Assembly (NCBI GenBank): GCA_942493305.1
Contig: OW818686.1
Location: 3,472,001-3,536,000 of the forward strand
DNA from: UBA7672 sp030824255
Lineage (GTDB): Bacteria; Pseudomonadota; Alphaproteobacteria; Caulobacterales; Hyphomonadaceae
Reading direction: 5' to 3'
Length of the DNA: 64,000 nucleotides
Part shown: positions 42,201 to 50,321 of the stretch, in pieces
Layout of the letters: each line of letters begins with the position of its first letter
Position numbering within the stretch: the stretch's first letter is position 1
The notes under the pieces: generated by a model
Database searches by the model: none
The model's input: only the letters and a program-made list of their open reading frames with translations
What the model was told of the DNA's origin: nothing
Made by a program: the position numbers and the translations under genes

Positions 42201-42365
42201 CGCCTGTACCGACTCTCCTCGAACGCAAACAAACACGCGCGGGTTGAGATCACTCGGTCACGGTTAATCCGTAATGAATCAAGCCGTTTCCCACGCAAAA
42301 CGTTGCGTTGCGGGACACGGCCCCAGCCTTGCATTTCGCCAGGTAAGCGAATTGCGAGGTCCAAC

Positions 42366-43289
42366 ATGACACGCCCAGTTGAATCCAACGTGACCGGCCC
42401 GGCGATCCCGACCGTGATCGATCATGAGCTGCCGCTCTACTTCGCCTCGGACGCGGCGCTGGTCGACATCCTCGACCGGTATCCGCACGAACTGTTCGAC
42501 ATCAACCATTACGCTTTCGACGCCGACGGTCAGGTTACCCTAACGACAGGCTCCCGCGGCAGGGCTGATGGGCGGGTGGTGCTCGAGGCGATCCGGGCGG
42601 GGCGGCTGTGGGTGAACCTGCGGTCCTGCGAGCAGGCTCATCCGGGATTGTGGGCCGAGGTGCTGCGAGCGTTTGGAAACAAGATTGAAGATTTCGGGGG
42701 CAAGGGCGCCCGGAAGATGACAGGGCAGCTGATCATCTCCTCCCCCGCCACCCGGGTGCCGTTCCATTTTGATGCGGCGGGGGTGGTGCTGTTCCACCTG
42801 CGCGGCGTGAAGCGCGTCTGGGTCTATCCGAACACCGACCTCTTCCTGCCGCAGGCGGAGATGGAAAAGGTGATCATGCGGACGACGACCGAGGAATTAC
42901 CTTACCAGCGGATCATGGACGGGGCGGCCTACCGGTTCGACATCGTGCCGGGCCAGGCGCTGACCTGGCCGCTGTATGCGCCGCACCGGGTGGAGAACCA
43001 GGAGGGGCTCTGCGTCTCCCTGTCGATGGACTACCAGACGTGGGGATCGCGGATCACGACGGGCGCGCATCGGGCGAACGGCGTGCTGCGGCAGAGCGGA
43101 TGGACGATCAAGTCAATGGCGCAGACCGGCTGGATTGAGCGCGCCGTGCTGTGGGCGGCTTCGGTTGTGTTCACGAAGCTGGGCCTCGTAAAGAACAACA
43201 TCAAGGATTTCGAGCGGGCGTTCGACGTGGCCGACGCGGCCGTGATGACAACCCCGGCGCCGATGCGGGAGCAAGCTGCGGCGGCCTAG
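42366..43289 (+). CDS. JmjC/cupin-like protein, possible Fe(II)/2-oxoglutarate oxygenase
   Basis: 307 residues from the ATG at 42366; the open frame extends far upstream but has no ribosome site there. A cupin core holds H134-F-D136 in PATRVPFHFDAAGVVLFHLR and a downstream H207 in WPLYAPHRVENQEG, the H-x-D...H iron triad of JmjC-type oxygenases. The C-terminal part is helical and could bind substrate. The substrate (protein, lipid or small molecule) is not evident. Convergent with ssb and sharing the terminator at 43297-43330. Confidence 0.75.
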   Translation: MTRPVESNVTGPAIPTVIDHELPLYFASDAALVDILDRYPHELFDINHYAFDADGQVTLTTGSRGRADGRVVLEAIRAGRLWVNLRSCEQAHPGLWAEVLRAFGNKIEDFGGKGARKMTGQLIISSPATRVPFHFDAAGVVLFHLRGVKRVWVYPNTDLFLPQAEMEKVIMRTTTEELPYQRIMDGAAYRFDIVPGQALTWPLYAPHRVENQEGLCVSLSMDYQTWGSRITTGAHRANGVLRQSGWTIKSMAQTGWIERAVLWAASVVFTKLGLVKNNIKDFERAFDVADAAVMTTPAPMREQAAAA

Positions 43290-43296
43290 AAAACAA

Positions 43297-43330
43297 CAGC
43301 GCCGCCGATCGAAAACGAGCGGCGGCGCTG
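43297..43330. terminator. Bidirectional terminator between the JmjC-like gene and ssb
   Basis: An 11-bp perfect stem, CAGCGCCGCCG with CGGCGGCGCTG, around a 12-nt loop. The plus side is followed by ATTTCATT and the minus side by TTGTTTTCT, so it can end both converging transcripts. Confidence 0.8.
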
Positions 43331-43367
43331 ATTTCATTGGTCTGAAGCCAAGCCTCTGGCGGGGTCT

Positions 43368-43877
43368 CTAGAATGGGATCTCGTCGTCGAAATCGCCGCC
43401 GCGCGAGAAGTCTTCCTGCGGACCCTTGCCGCCAGCCTTGCCTTTCGGACCGGCATTGCGGGCGGGCGCGCGATCCTGATCCCAACCACCGCCGCCTGCG
43501 CCAGCGCCAGCACCGCCGCCTTCGCCGCGGCCGTCGAGCATGGTGAGCACGGAGTTGAAGTTACGCAGCACGACCTCGGTGGAGTATTTGTCGTTGCCGT
43601 CCTTGTCCGTCCACTTGCGCGTCTCGAGCTGGCCTTCGAGGTAAACCTTCGCGCCCTTCTTGAGATACTGCTCAATGACGCGGACGAGACCTTCGTTGAA
43701 CACGACGACGCGATGCCACTCGGTCTTTTCCTTACGCTCGCCAGAAGACTTGTCGCGCCAGGTTTCGGAGGTGGCGATCGACAGGTTCGCGATCGAGCCG
43801 CCAGACGGCATCTGCTTGATTTCAGGGTCGCGGCCCAGATTGCCGATCAGAATTACCTTGTTGACCGAACCAGCCAT
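43368..43877 (-). CDS. ssb: Single-stranded DNA-binding protein
   Basis: 169 residues from the ATG at 43877; a longer reading to 43943 is not supported. OB-fold with NKVILIGNLGRDPEIKQMPS, FNEGLVRVIEQYLKKGAKVY and GQLETRKWTDKDG. A Gly-rich linker precedes the conserved acidic tip DFDDEIPF that docks SSB partner proteins. A LexA box 155 bp upstream suggests SOS induction. Confidence 0.97.
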   Translation of the reverse strand: MAGSVNKVILIGNLGRDPEIKQMPSGGSIANLSIATSETWRDKSSGERKEKTEWHRVVVFNEGLVRVIEQYLKKGAKVYLEGQLETRKWTDKDGNDKYSTEVVLRNFNSVLTMLDGRGEGGGAGAGAGGGGWDQDRAPARNAGPKGKAGGKGPQEDFSRGGDFDDEIPF

Positions 43878-44032
43878 CGTCGTCTCCGTTTTTCCATTCC
43901 GGCCCCGGCCAAGTCCATTGGGCCGCTCCGGTTCCTGACACACGGCGGGACCCTAGGGCGGCCCGCCCACACACGCGATATGCGAAACCCTACGGCCTGG
44001 CGCCCATCCACATGAATTGCGCAAGCTTGTGT

Positions 44033-44047
44033 GTTCCTTTTTTGTTC
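44033..44047. promoter_or_regulatory. LexA (SOS) box upstream of ssb
   Basis: GTTC at 44033-44036, seven bases, GTTC at 44044-44047: an exact match to the alphaproteobacterial LexA operator GTTC-N7-GTTC. It lies in the 306-bp gap (43878-44183) between ssb and the next gene, where I see no coding sequence. Confidence 0.75.
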
Positions 44048-44183
44048 TTTCACATATCGGATGCGGATGCAAGGTAGGGTGTCGTCAGTGGCCGGCCTCC
44101 GCCCTGCCCTCCGCTCCCAGCGGCCAAGCATCCGGCCCCGGATGCGCGCCGCCATCCGGAGGTGGGCGGAGGCTTTTCCCTTC

Positions 44184-44792
44184 TCAGACAAGCGCGTGCG
44201 GCCTCAGAAGCAGGGCTTCTGAGGCAATGGGTAGTCGCCAACAGGCGATCGGGGGCGGGCCACGGGCTTGGACAGGCGTGAATGATGCGAGACGCCATCC
44301 GCCATGCACGCGAGGGCGCGCGCGGCGGCGCCCATCGTCGCGGAGCGATTCAGGAACGCCTGAAAGAGGGGGCGCGCGGTGCGTGCGTACGGCTTCTGCT
44401 TCGGCTTTGCTGATGTTGAGACGACGGCGGAGTTCGTCGGCAAGGGCGCGTGCGACGGCGTCGATGTTTTCGAGGCAGTGGTGGAAGTGGCGGGCGCGCT
44501 GGCTGAACGCATCACGATCGGCGGGCGGCTCGTAGAGCGTGCGTTCGATGGTGTGCGTCGAGAGGCCGAGCAGGCGGTGCGCCTGTCGTGTCAGCACGTA
44601 GTCGAGGGCTTCCTCGGCTTTCGCGAGGAGGCTGTAGACGATGGCGCGGGTTCTGGGGGAGATCGGTTGCCGGCGCTTCTCCGCGATGAAGGCGGCGAAG
44701 AACATCTGCCAGGTCAACGCCCATAGCGCGGCCATCATCGCGGCGGCGGCCGTGATGTCGCGCAGCAGCCAAAGGGGCGGACAACGTTTCAT
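44184..44792 (-). CDS. Membrane-anchored hypothetical protein, probably frameshifted
   Basis: As read, 202 residues: one N-terminal membrane helix (ITAAAAMMAALWALTWQMFF), then helical segments TRAIVYSLLAKAEEALDYVL and FHHCLENIDAVARALADELR. After about residue 143 the sequence becomes Arg/Pro-rich and looks like an out-of-frame reading. Removing one G from the G5 run at 44368-44372 continues into another frame with a natural-looking end that stops at 44204 (LFQAFLNRSATMGAAARALA...KPCF). An 11-bp stem-loop at 44201-44225 covers that stop. No family recognised. Confidence 0.6.
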   Translation of the reverse strand: MKRCPPLWLLRDITAAAAMMAALWALTWQMFFAAFIAEKRRQPISPRTRAIVYSLLAKAEEALDYVLTRQAHRLLGLSTHTIERTLYEPPADRDAFSQRARHFHHCLENIDAVARALADELRRRLNISKAEAEAVRTHRAPPLSGVPESLRDDGRRRARPRVHGGWRLASFTPVQARGPPPIACWRLPIASEALLLRPHALV

Positions 44793-44938
44793 GCGCGCTG
44801 AGTATCGCGCAGGTTTTCAGGTGTGGGACGCACGCATCCAGAACTGTATGGATGGACCGGCACAAGTGATTGAAATGGTTCAGGACCAGCTCGAAACGGG
44901 CTGTCCGGATTCACACAGGTTCGCGGCTGTTTCGACAT

Positions 44939-45008
44939 CCGCCGGCTTTGCCGGCGGCCCCTTCCGTCAGTCGCTACGCGACTGCCACCTTCCCCGCCTT
45001 CGGCGGGG
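44939..45008. repeat. Cluster of three perfect hairpins (REP-like)
   Basis: Hairpins at 44939-44957 (8-bp stem, TTT loop), 44968-44984 (7-bp stem, TAC loop) and 44992-45008 (7-bp stem, TTC loop) within 70 bp, downstream of the MFS gene. This resembles the short-palindrome intergenic repeats common in Alphaproteobacteria, and may end the MFS transcript. Confidence 0.7.
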
Positions 45009-45038
45009 CAGGACTCCGACCGCGCACCCGGCCTGCGG

Positions 45039-46739
45039 TCAGGTCAGCGCCCTGCCCTTGGTTTCGGGATAGAGGAACAGGCAGGTGACGATGCCAATGA
45101 TGCCGAAGATCACGGGGTACCAGAGGCCGGCAAAAACGTCGCCGGTGGCGGTGGCGATGGCGAAGGCGGTCATGGGCATGAAGCCGCCAACCCAGCCGAC
45201 GCCGATGTGATACGGCACCGAGAGTGCGGTGTAGCGGACGCGTGTCGGGAAGAGTTCGACGAGCGTGGCGGCCATTGGACCGTAAAGCGCGGTGGCGGCG
45301 ACTAGCAGGACAAGGAAGCCGCCGATGATCATCGGCCAGTCGAATGCCGCAGCTTGCGCCTGGAATTGCTCCGGCGTTGTGGGCGGCGGGATTGGCGGGG
45401 GATAGCCGGCGGCGGCGAGCGCTGCGCTGAGAGGGCCGGTGATGGTCTTGGCGTGAGCGTCGAGCGCCGGCTTGTCGAGACCGAACGCATCGGTGGCGGG
45501 AATTCGCGCGTCGCTATTGTCGCCGATCTGGATGCCGGTGGGCGAGCCCGCAGGCTCGGACTGCATACCGAAGCCGACGCCGGCGTTAGTCAGATAGTAG
45601 CGGGCGATGTCGCAGCCGGTTTCGTATTTGCGCCCGCCCAGCAGGTCGAACTGGAAGGAGCAGGTTGCCGGATCGGCGTGGATGACCACGCGCTGTTCGC
45701 GCTGCGCTTCGAGCAGCGGCGTGTTCACGCCCGTCGAGAAGGCCTGGAAGGCCGGGATCATGGCGACCACCGACAGCACCATGCCGAAGATCAGCACGGG
45801 CTTGCGCCCGATGCGATCCGACAGCGTGCCGAACAGGACGTAGAGCGGGATGGAAACAAGCGTAGCGCCGACGAGCAGAAGGTTCGACCAGATGCCCGGC
45901 AGCTTCATGAAGCGCTCAAGGAAGATCTGCGTGTAGGCGAACACGCACCACCAGATGGCGCCCTGCGCCATGAGGAACGCGAAGATCGAAAGGAGCACGA
46001 GGCGCAGGTTTTCCCACTTGAGAAAGACCTCTGCATAGGGCGCGCGACTGACCGTGCCTTCCTGCTTCATCTTCTCGAATTCAGGGCTTTCGTGGAGGCG
46101 CAGGCGCATCCAGACCGAGACGGCGACGAGCACGGCGGACGCGAGGAATGGCAGGCGCCAGCCCCAGGCGATGAACTGCTCCTCGCCCATGGTGGCGCGG
46201 ACGCCAAGCACGACAGCCAGCGCGCCCATGAGGCCGAAGGCGGCGGATGCCTGGATCCAGCTGGTGGAGGCGCCGCGATGATGCGGCTCGCAATGCTCGG
46301 CGACGTAGATGGCGGCGCCGCCATACTCACCGCCGACGGCCATGCCCTGCAGGATACGCAGGATAACGAGCATGATGGCGCTGAAGCCGACCAGTTCCTT
46401 GCTGTCCGGCAGGAGGCCAATCGCGAAGGTGGCGCCGCCCATCATGATGATGGTGGCGAGAAAGGCGCCTTTGCGCCCGAAGCGGTCGCCCATGCGGCCG
46501 AAGATCAGCGCGCCCAGCGGACGGAAGAAGAGCCCGGCGGCGAAGACAGCGAGCGTGGCCAAGGTGGCGTTGGCCTCGCCGATCTCGGCGGCGTTGAAGA
46601 ATTTGGAGGCGAAGACGGTGGTGAGCGCGCCGTAGACGAAGAAGTCGTACCACTCGAACGCCGTTCCGGCGGACGATGCGATCACGACTGTACGCAGCGG
46701 CGTCGTCGGCTTCCCAGCCGCATCCGGCGTCGCTTCCAT
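45039..46739 (-). CDS. MFS transporter, metabolite:H+ symporter type, with a large loop insertion
   Basis: 566 residues from the ATG at 46739 (GGGAG upstream). Typical MHS-family features: SSAGTAFEWYDFFVYG at the N-terminus, GRMGDRFGRKGAF and its repeat GTLSDRIGRKPVL, and RILQGMAVGGEYGGAAIYVAEH. A roughly 130-residue hydrophilic insertion (337-468, Cys360 and Cys376) separates helices 9 and 10. Relatives (ProP, ShiA, citrate carriers) move small organic acids or osmolytes; the substrate here is unknown. Divergent from the M61 peptidase. Confidence 0.88.
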   Translation of the reverse strand: MEATPDAAGKPTTPLRTVVIASSAGTAFEWYDFFVYGALTTVFASKFFNAAEIGEANATLATLAVFAAGLFFRPLGALIFGRMGDRFGRKGAFLATIIMMGGATFAIGLLPDSKELVGFSAIMLVILRILQGMAVGGEYGGAAIYVAEHCEPHHRGASTSWIQASAAFGLMGALAVVLGVRATMGEEQFIAWGWRLPFLASAVLVAVSVWMRLRLHESPEFEKMKQEGTVSRAPYAEVFLKWENLRLVLLSIFAFLMAQGAIWWCVFAYTQIFLERFMKLPGIWSNLLLVGATLVSIPLYVLFGTLSDRIGRKPVLIFGMVLSVVAMIPAFQAFSTGVNTPLLEAQREQRVVIHADPATCSFQFDLLGGRKYETGCDIARYYLTNAGVGFGMQSEPAGSPTGIQIGDNSDARIPATDAFGLDKPALDAHAKTITGPLSAALAAAGYPPPIPPPTTPEQFQAQAAAFDWPMIIGGFLVLLVAATALYGPMAATLVELFPTRVRYTALSVPYHIGVGWVGGFMPMTAFAIATATGDVFAGLWYPVIFGIIGIVTCLFLYPETKGRALT

Positions 46740-46914
46740 ATGCGTCTCCCTTACCCCGACCTTCCGGCCCGACCATTCCGGTTCTGGGGCCAAGACCTGC
46801 ACCAGATTGTGAGGTTCCGCCACTGGATTCGCGCTCCATGAACGGCGCAAATCCGTTGAGTTCTCCGGAGGGTGCGGGCTAACTCGCGGTGGGTCTTTCG
46901 TCTGAGGATATGCC

Positions 46915-48837
46915 TTGAAGCGCTTGTTCGCACTGATCGCAGCCGTAACGCTCATTTCGGTTTCACCCGTAACGGCGCAGCAGGTGACAAACTCCGCGCC
47001 GCAGCCGGCGGCGGCAGCCCCCACCCTGCCCGCGCTGCGCGATGTGGCCTATCCGGGCACGGTGACGCTGGAGGTGGATGCGACCGACCTCGACCGGCGT
47101 ATCTTCAACATCAAGCAGACCATTCCCGTGTCGAAGGCGGGGGATCTGGTGCTGATGTACGCGCAATGGATTCCGGGCAACCACGCGCCGCGCGGACCGA
47201 TCTACAATTATGCTGGGCTGACCATCACAGCGAACGGCAAGCCGGTGAAGTGGCGGCGGGATTATTCGGACGTCTACGCATTCCATGTCGACGTGCCGGC
47301 GGGCGTGACGTCGATCCAGATCGAGGCGCAGTTCCTGACCCCGATCGAAGCCGCACAGGGGCCGGTCATGGTCACGCAAGAGATGATGCGGCTGAACTGG
47401 TTCGTCGCGGCGCTGACGCCTGCAGGGCATTACGCGCGGAAGATAAATGTCGATGCGAGCGTGAAGCTGCCGGCCGGTTGGGACTATGCGACGTCTCTGT
47501 CGGCGAAGGGCACGCAGAATGGCTGGGTGCGGTTCAGGACGGAGTCGTGGGAGACGGTGATCGACAGCCCGCTGTTCGCGGGCAAGCACATGCGGAAGTT
47601 CGATCTCGATCCGGGCGGGCGCTCGCGCGTGACGCTGAATGCGATGGGCGATGAGGCGGCGCAGGTGAACCCCGGGCCGGAAATCATCGCGGTGATGCGC
47701 AATCTCGTGAAGCAGGGCGACAGGCTGTTCGGCGCGCGGCACTTCGATCGCTACGACTTCCTGCTGTCGGTGAGCGACAGGCTGGGGACGGCGGGGGTGG
47801 AGCATCAGCGGTCGAGCGATAATGGCGTGCGGTCGGGGTATTTCACGGCGTGGAACACCGGGTTCGTGAGCAAGGACCTGCTGGCGCACGAGTATGTGCA
47901 TTCGTGGAACGGGAAGTACCGGCGGCCCGCGGACCTGTGGGTGCCGAGCTTCAACGTGCCGATGCGCAACAGCCTGATGTGGGTCTATGAGGGGCAGACG
48001 CAGTATTGGGGCAATGTGCTGGCGGCGCGCGCCGGGTTCGTGACGAAGGACCAGGCGCTGGACCTGATAGCGAACAACTCTGCGATGTATGCGACACGGA
48101 CGGGGCGTGAGTGGCGGCCTGTCGCGGATACGACGATGGACCCGATCATCGCGGCAAGGCGCTCCCTGCCCTGGCACAACTGGCAGCGGAGCGAGGACTA
48201 TTACTCCGAGGGGCAGTTGATCTGGATGGATGCGGATACGCTGATCCGGGAGAAGTCGGGCGGGAGAAAGTCGCTGGACGATTTCGCGAAGGCGTTCTTC
48301 GGCGTGAATGATGGCGACTGGGGGCAACTGACCTATACGCGCGCCGATCTGGTCGCGACGCTGAACAAGGTGCAGGCGCACGACTGGGAGGGGTTCTTTC
48401 GGGCGCGCGTGGATGAGGTGGCGGAAAAGGCGCCGCTGGATGGGCTGGAGCGCGGGGGCTACCGGCTGGTGTGGAGCGATACCCCGAACACGGTGTGGGC
48501 AGAGGGCGAAGCGCGGAGCCGCGCGGCGAACCTGCTGTATTCGATCGGGCTGTCGGTGGACTCTGCGGGCAAGATAACGCTGGTGCAGTGGGACGGTCCG
48601 GCATGGCAGGCGGGCATGATCACGGCGATGACGATCAGCGCGGTGAACGGGCAGACCTTCACGGCGGAGCGGCTGAAGGCTGCGGTGGCAGCGAAGGCGG
48701 CGGTGGAGCTCAGCGTGCGGACGGGTGATGCGACGAAGACGGTGAAGCTCGATTACACCGGCGGGCACCGCTATCCGAAGCTGGAGCGGATCGCTGGCAC
48801 GCGGGCGTATCTGGATGAAATACTGGCGGCGAAGTAG
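46915..48837 (+). CDS. Exported M61-family metallopeptidase with C-terminal PDZ-like region
   Basis: 640 residues with a TTG start at 46915 (GAGGA seven bases upstream). Signal peptide ending near VTA-Q (residue 22). Zinc motif H325-E-Y-V-H329 in LLAHEYVHSWNGKYRRP, and the third ligand Glu in VYEGQTQYWGNVLAAR. The C-terminal part (SIGLSVDSAGKITLVQWDGP onward) looks like the PDZ domain of M61 enzymes. Relatives act as glycyl aminopeptidases. First of three exported peptidase genes. Confidence 0.9.
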   Translation: MKRLFALIAAVTLISVSPVTAQQVTNSAPQPAAAAPTLPALRDVAYPGTVTLEVDATDLDRRIFNIKQTIPVSKAGDLVLMYAQWIPGNHAPRGPIYNYAGLTITANGKPVKWRRDYSDVYAFHVDVPAGVTSIQIEAQFLTPIEAAQGPVMVTQEMMRLNWFVAALTPAGHYARKINVDASVKLPAGWDYATSLSAKGTQNGWVRFRTESWETVIDSPLFAGKHMRKFDLDPGGRSRVTLNAMGDEAAQVNPGPEIIAVMRNLVKQGDRLFGARHFDRYDFLLSVSDRLGTAGVEHQRSSDNGVRSGYFTAWNTGFVSKDLLAHEYVHSWNGKYRRPADLWVPSFNVPMRNSLMWVYEGQTQYWGNVLAARAGFVTKDQALDLIANNSAMYATRTGREWRPVADTTMDPIIAARRSLPWHNWQRSEDYYSEGQLIWMDADTLIREKSGGRKSLDDFAKAFFGVNDGDWGQLTYTRADLVATLNKVQAHDWEGFFRARVDEVAEKAPLDGLERGGYRLVWSDTPNTVWAEGEARSRAANLLYSIGLSVDSAGKITLVQWDGPAWQAGMITAMTISAVNGQTFTAERLKAAVAAKAAVELSVRTGDATKTVKLDYTGGHRYPKLERIAGTRAYLDEILAAK

Positions 48838-48840
48838 CCG

Positions 48841-50238
48841 TTAGTTCGCAGGCGGCGGCTGGAAGAACGCTCCGACAGGGCCGGCGAACTGGACGGGAGA
48901 GGCGTAGCCGTCGGCGGACACTGACTGCACGCCGAAGAACCAGTCGTCGATGACAATGTTTTCAAGCGTGGCGGAGATCTCACTTCCGGGAACCGTGCGG
49001 CTGTGTTGCCAGACGGGTGAGGTCGTGTCGCGCCACCAGATGACGTAGCTCGCGGCGCCTGGGGTGGTGGTCCAGCTGACTTTCGTATTGGCGGAGACGG
49101 CGCCGTCGATTTTCACTTCGCGGGGCGGACGGGGCGCACTGGCGAGGGATGCCATCGTCATGGCGTTGAGGCGCGTGACGCGGGCGAGATAGGAAAAATC
49201 CACGCCGTCGATGGTGTCGCCGTAGACGATGCCGTCCTCGGTGCGCAGGTCCTGGTGCTGGCGGTGATAGTGTTCGGCGGCCTCGGTGACGCGCACGGCG
49301 GGGAAGCCGGCTTCGACCATGGGTACCTGATCGCCGCCACGGCCGAAGCGGTCGCGACGATAAACCATTGAGACGTCGAAGCCCGAGAGATGCTGCTCGG
49401 CGATGACGTCCATGTAGCGCGCGAGGTTACGCGAGGGCGCATCGACTTCGCCGCCGACCGAGCGGCGGGAGGCGCCAATCGAGTCGATCTCGTTCGAACG
49501 GACGCCTTCGGAGAAGACGCGGACGCGGTCGTCGACATGGGCGGCCATGCCGTGGCTGTTGCCGACGATGTCGTTGTTGAGAACGGCGAGGACTTCCCAG
49601 CCCTGCGCCTTGGCATAGTTGGCGAGGATGCGCCCGCCATGGAGGCCCTGCTCTTCTCCACTGAGCGCTGCGAAGACGAGCGTTGCTCCGAATTTTCGCT
49701 TTGATAGGATGCGGGCGGTTTCCATCACGGCGGCGACGCCGGAGGCATCGTCGTTGGCGCCGGGAGCATCGGACGTAAAGTTAAGTGGGTCCGTCACGCG
49801 GCTGTCGAGGTGGCCCTGGATGATGATGACGCGGTTCGGGTCGCTCGTGCCGCGCTGGATGGCGACGGCGTTGGCGATGTAGGTCGGGTTGGGCACGCGC
49901 GGGGGTGAGGTGATGGTGTCACCCACAGTCACGATCTCCAGGCAGCCGCCGCAATCGGCGCCCATCTTGCGGAATTCGGATTCGACCCAGCGGCGGGCGG
50001 CGCCGATGCCCCGCGTTTCGGACACTTGGTCCGACAGGGTGTGGCGCGTGCCGAACGAGACCATCTTTTCGATATAGCCGCGCAGGCTGGCTTGGCTGAC
50101 TTCGGACGAGATGCTGGCGAGCGCGGAGCGGACGACGGCGGGGGCCTCTGCTGCAGGCGGGTTCGCGGGCGCGCCGGGCGTGGCGCAGGAGGCGGCCAGA
50201 AGTGCGGCGATCACCGCGCCTGAAACCATTGTCCGCAT
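48841..50238 (-). CDS. M28-family zinc aminopeptidase lipoprotein
   Basis: 465 residues. Lipobox L-A-A-S-C (Cys18). Zinc residues in GHLDSR (H143), GANDDASG (D163) and SGEEQGLHGG (E195/E196). A C-terminal beta-rich extension (REVKIDGAVSANTKVSW to the end) resembles a fibronectin-III-like domain. It should release N-terminal amino acids from peptides at the cell surface or in the periplasm. It is convergent with the M61 gene (3 bp apart) and divergent from the M14 gene. Confidence 0.9.
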   Translation of the reverse strand: MRTMVSGAVIAALLAASCATPGAPANPPAAEAPAVVRSALASISSEVSQASLRGYIEKMVSFGTRHTLSDQVSETRGIGAARRWVESEFRKMGADCGGCLEIVTVGDTITSPPRVPNPTYIANAVAIQRGTSDPNRVIIIQGHLDSRVTDPLNFTSDAPGANDDASGVAAVMETARILSKRKFGATLVFAALSGEEQGLHGGRILANYAKAQGWEVLAVLNNDIVGNSHGMAAHVDDRVRVFSEGVRSNEIDSIGASRRSVGGEVDAPSRNLARYMDVIAEQHLSGFDVSMVYRRDRFGRGGDQVPMVEAGFPAVRVTEAAEHYHRQHQDLRTEDGIVYGDTIDGVDFSYLARVTRLNAMTMASLASAPRPPREVKIDGAVSANTKVSWTTTPGAASYVIWWRDTTSPVWQHSRTVPGSEISATLENIVIDDWFFGVQSVSADGYASPVQFAGPVGAFFQPPPAN

Positions 50239-50321
50239 TGCAGCCTCCCGTATCGCTTGCGCGCGGAACGTAGGCTGATGCTAGAACGTGACACAAGTCT
50301 TGTGGCGAGGAAGCGGACGGA

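Noticed and set aside
42255..42280. TTAA-rich sequence between ftsB and the JmjC-like gene as a CtrA site
   Set aside because: Only one TTAA half-site is exact; the partner is TGAA, so the match to TTAA-N7-TTAA is too weak.
45354..46841. A 495-codon open frame antisense to the MFS gene
   Set aside because: Charged, repetitive composition and no domain; the minus strand gives a full transporter.
46963..48768. A 601-codon open frame antisense to the M61 peptidase gene
   Set aside because: The plus-strand frame has a signal peptide, HEXXH motif and full-length family match; the antisense frame is His/Arg/Pro-rich with no domain and results from high GC content.
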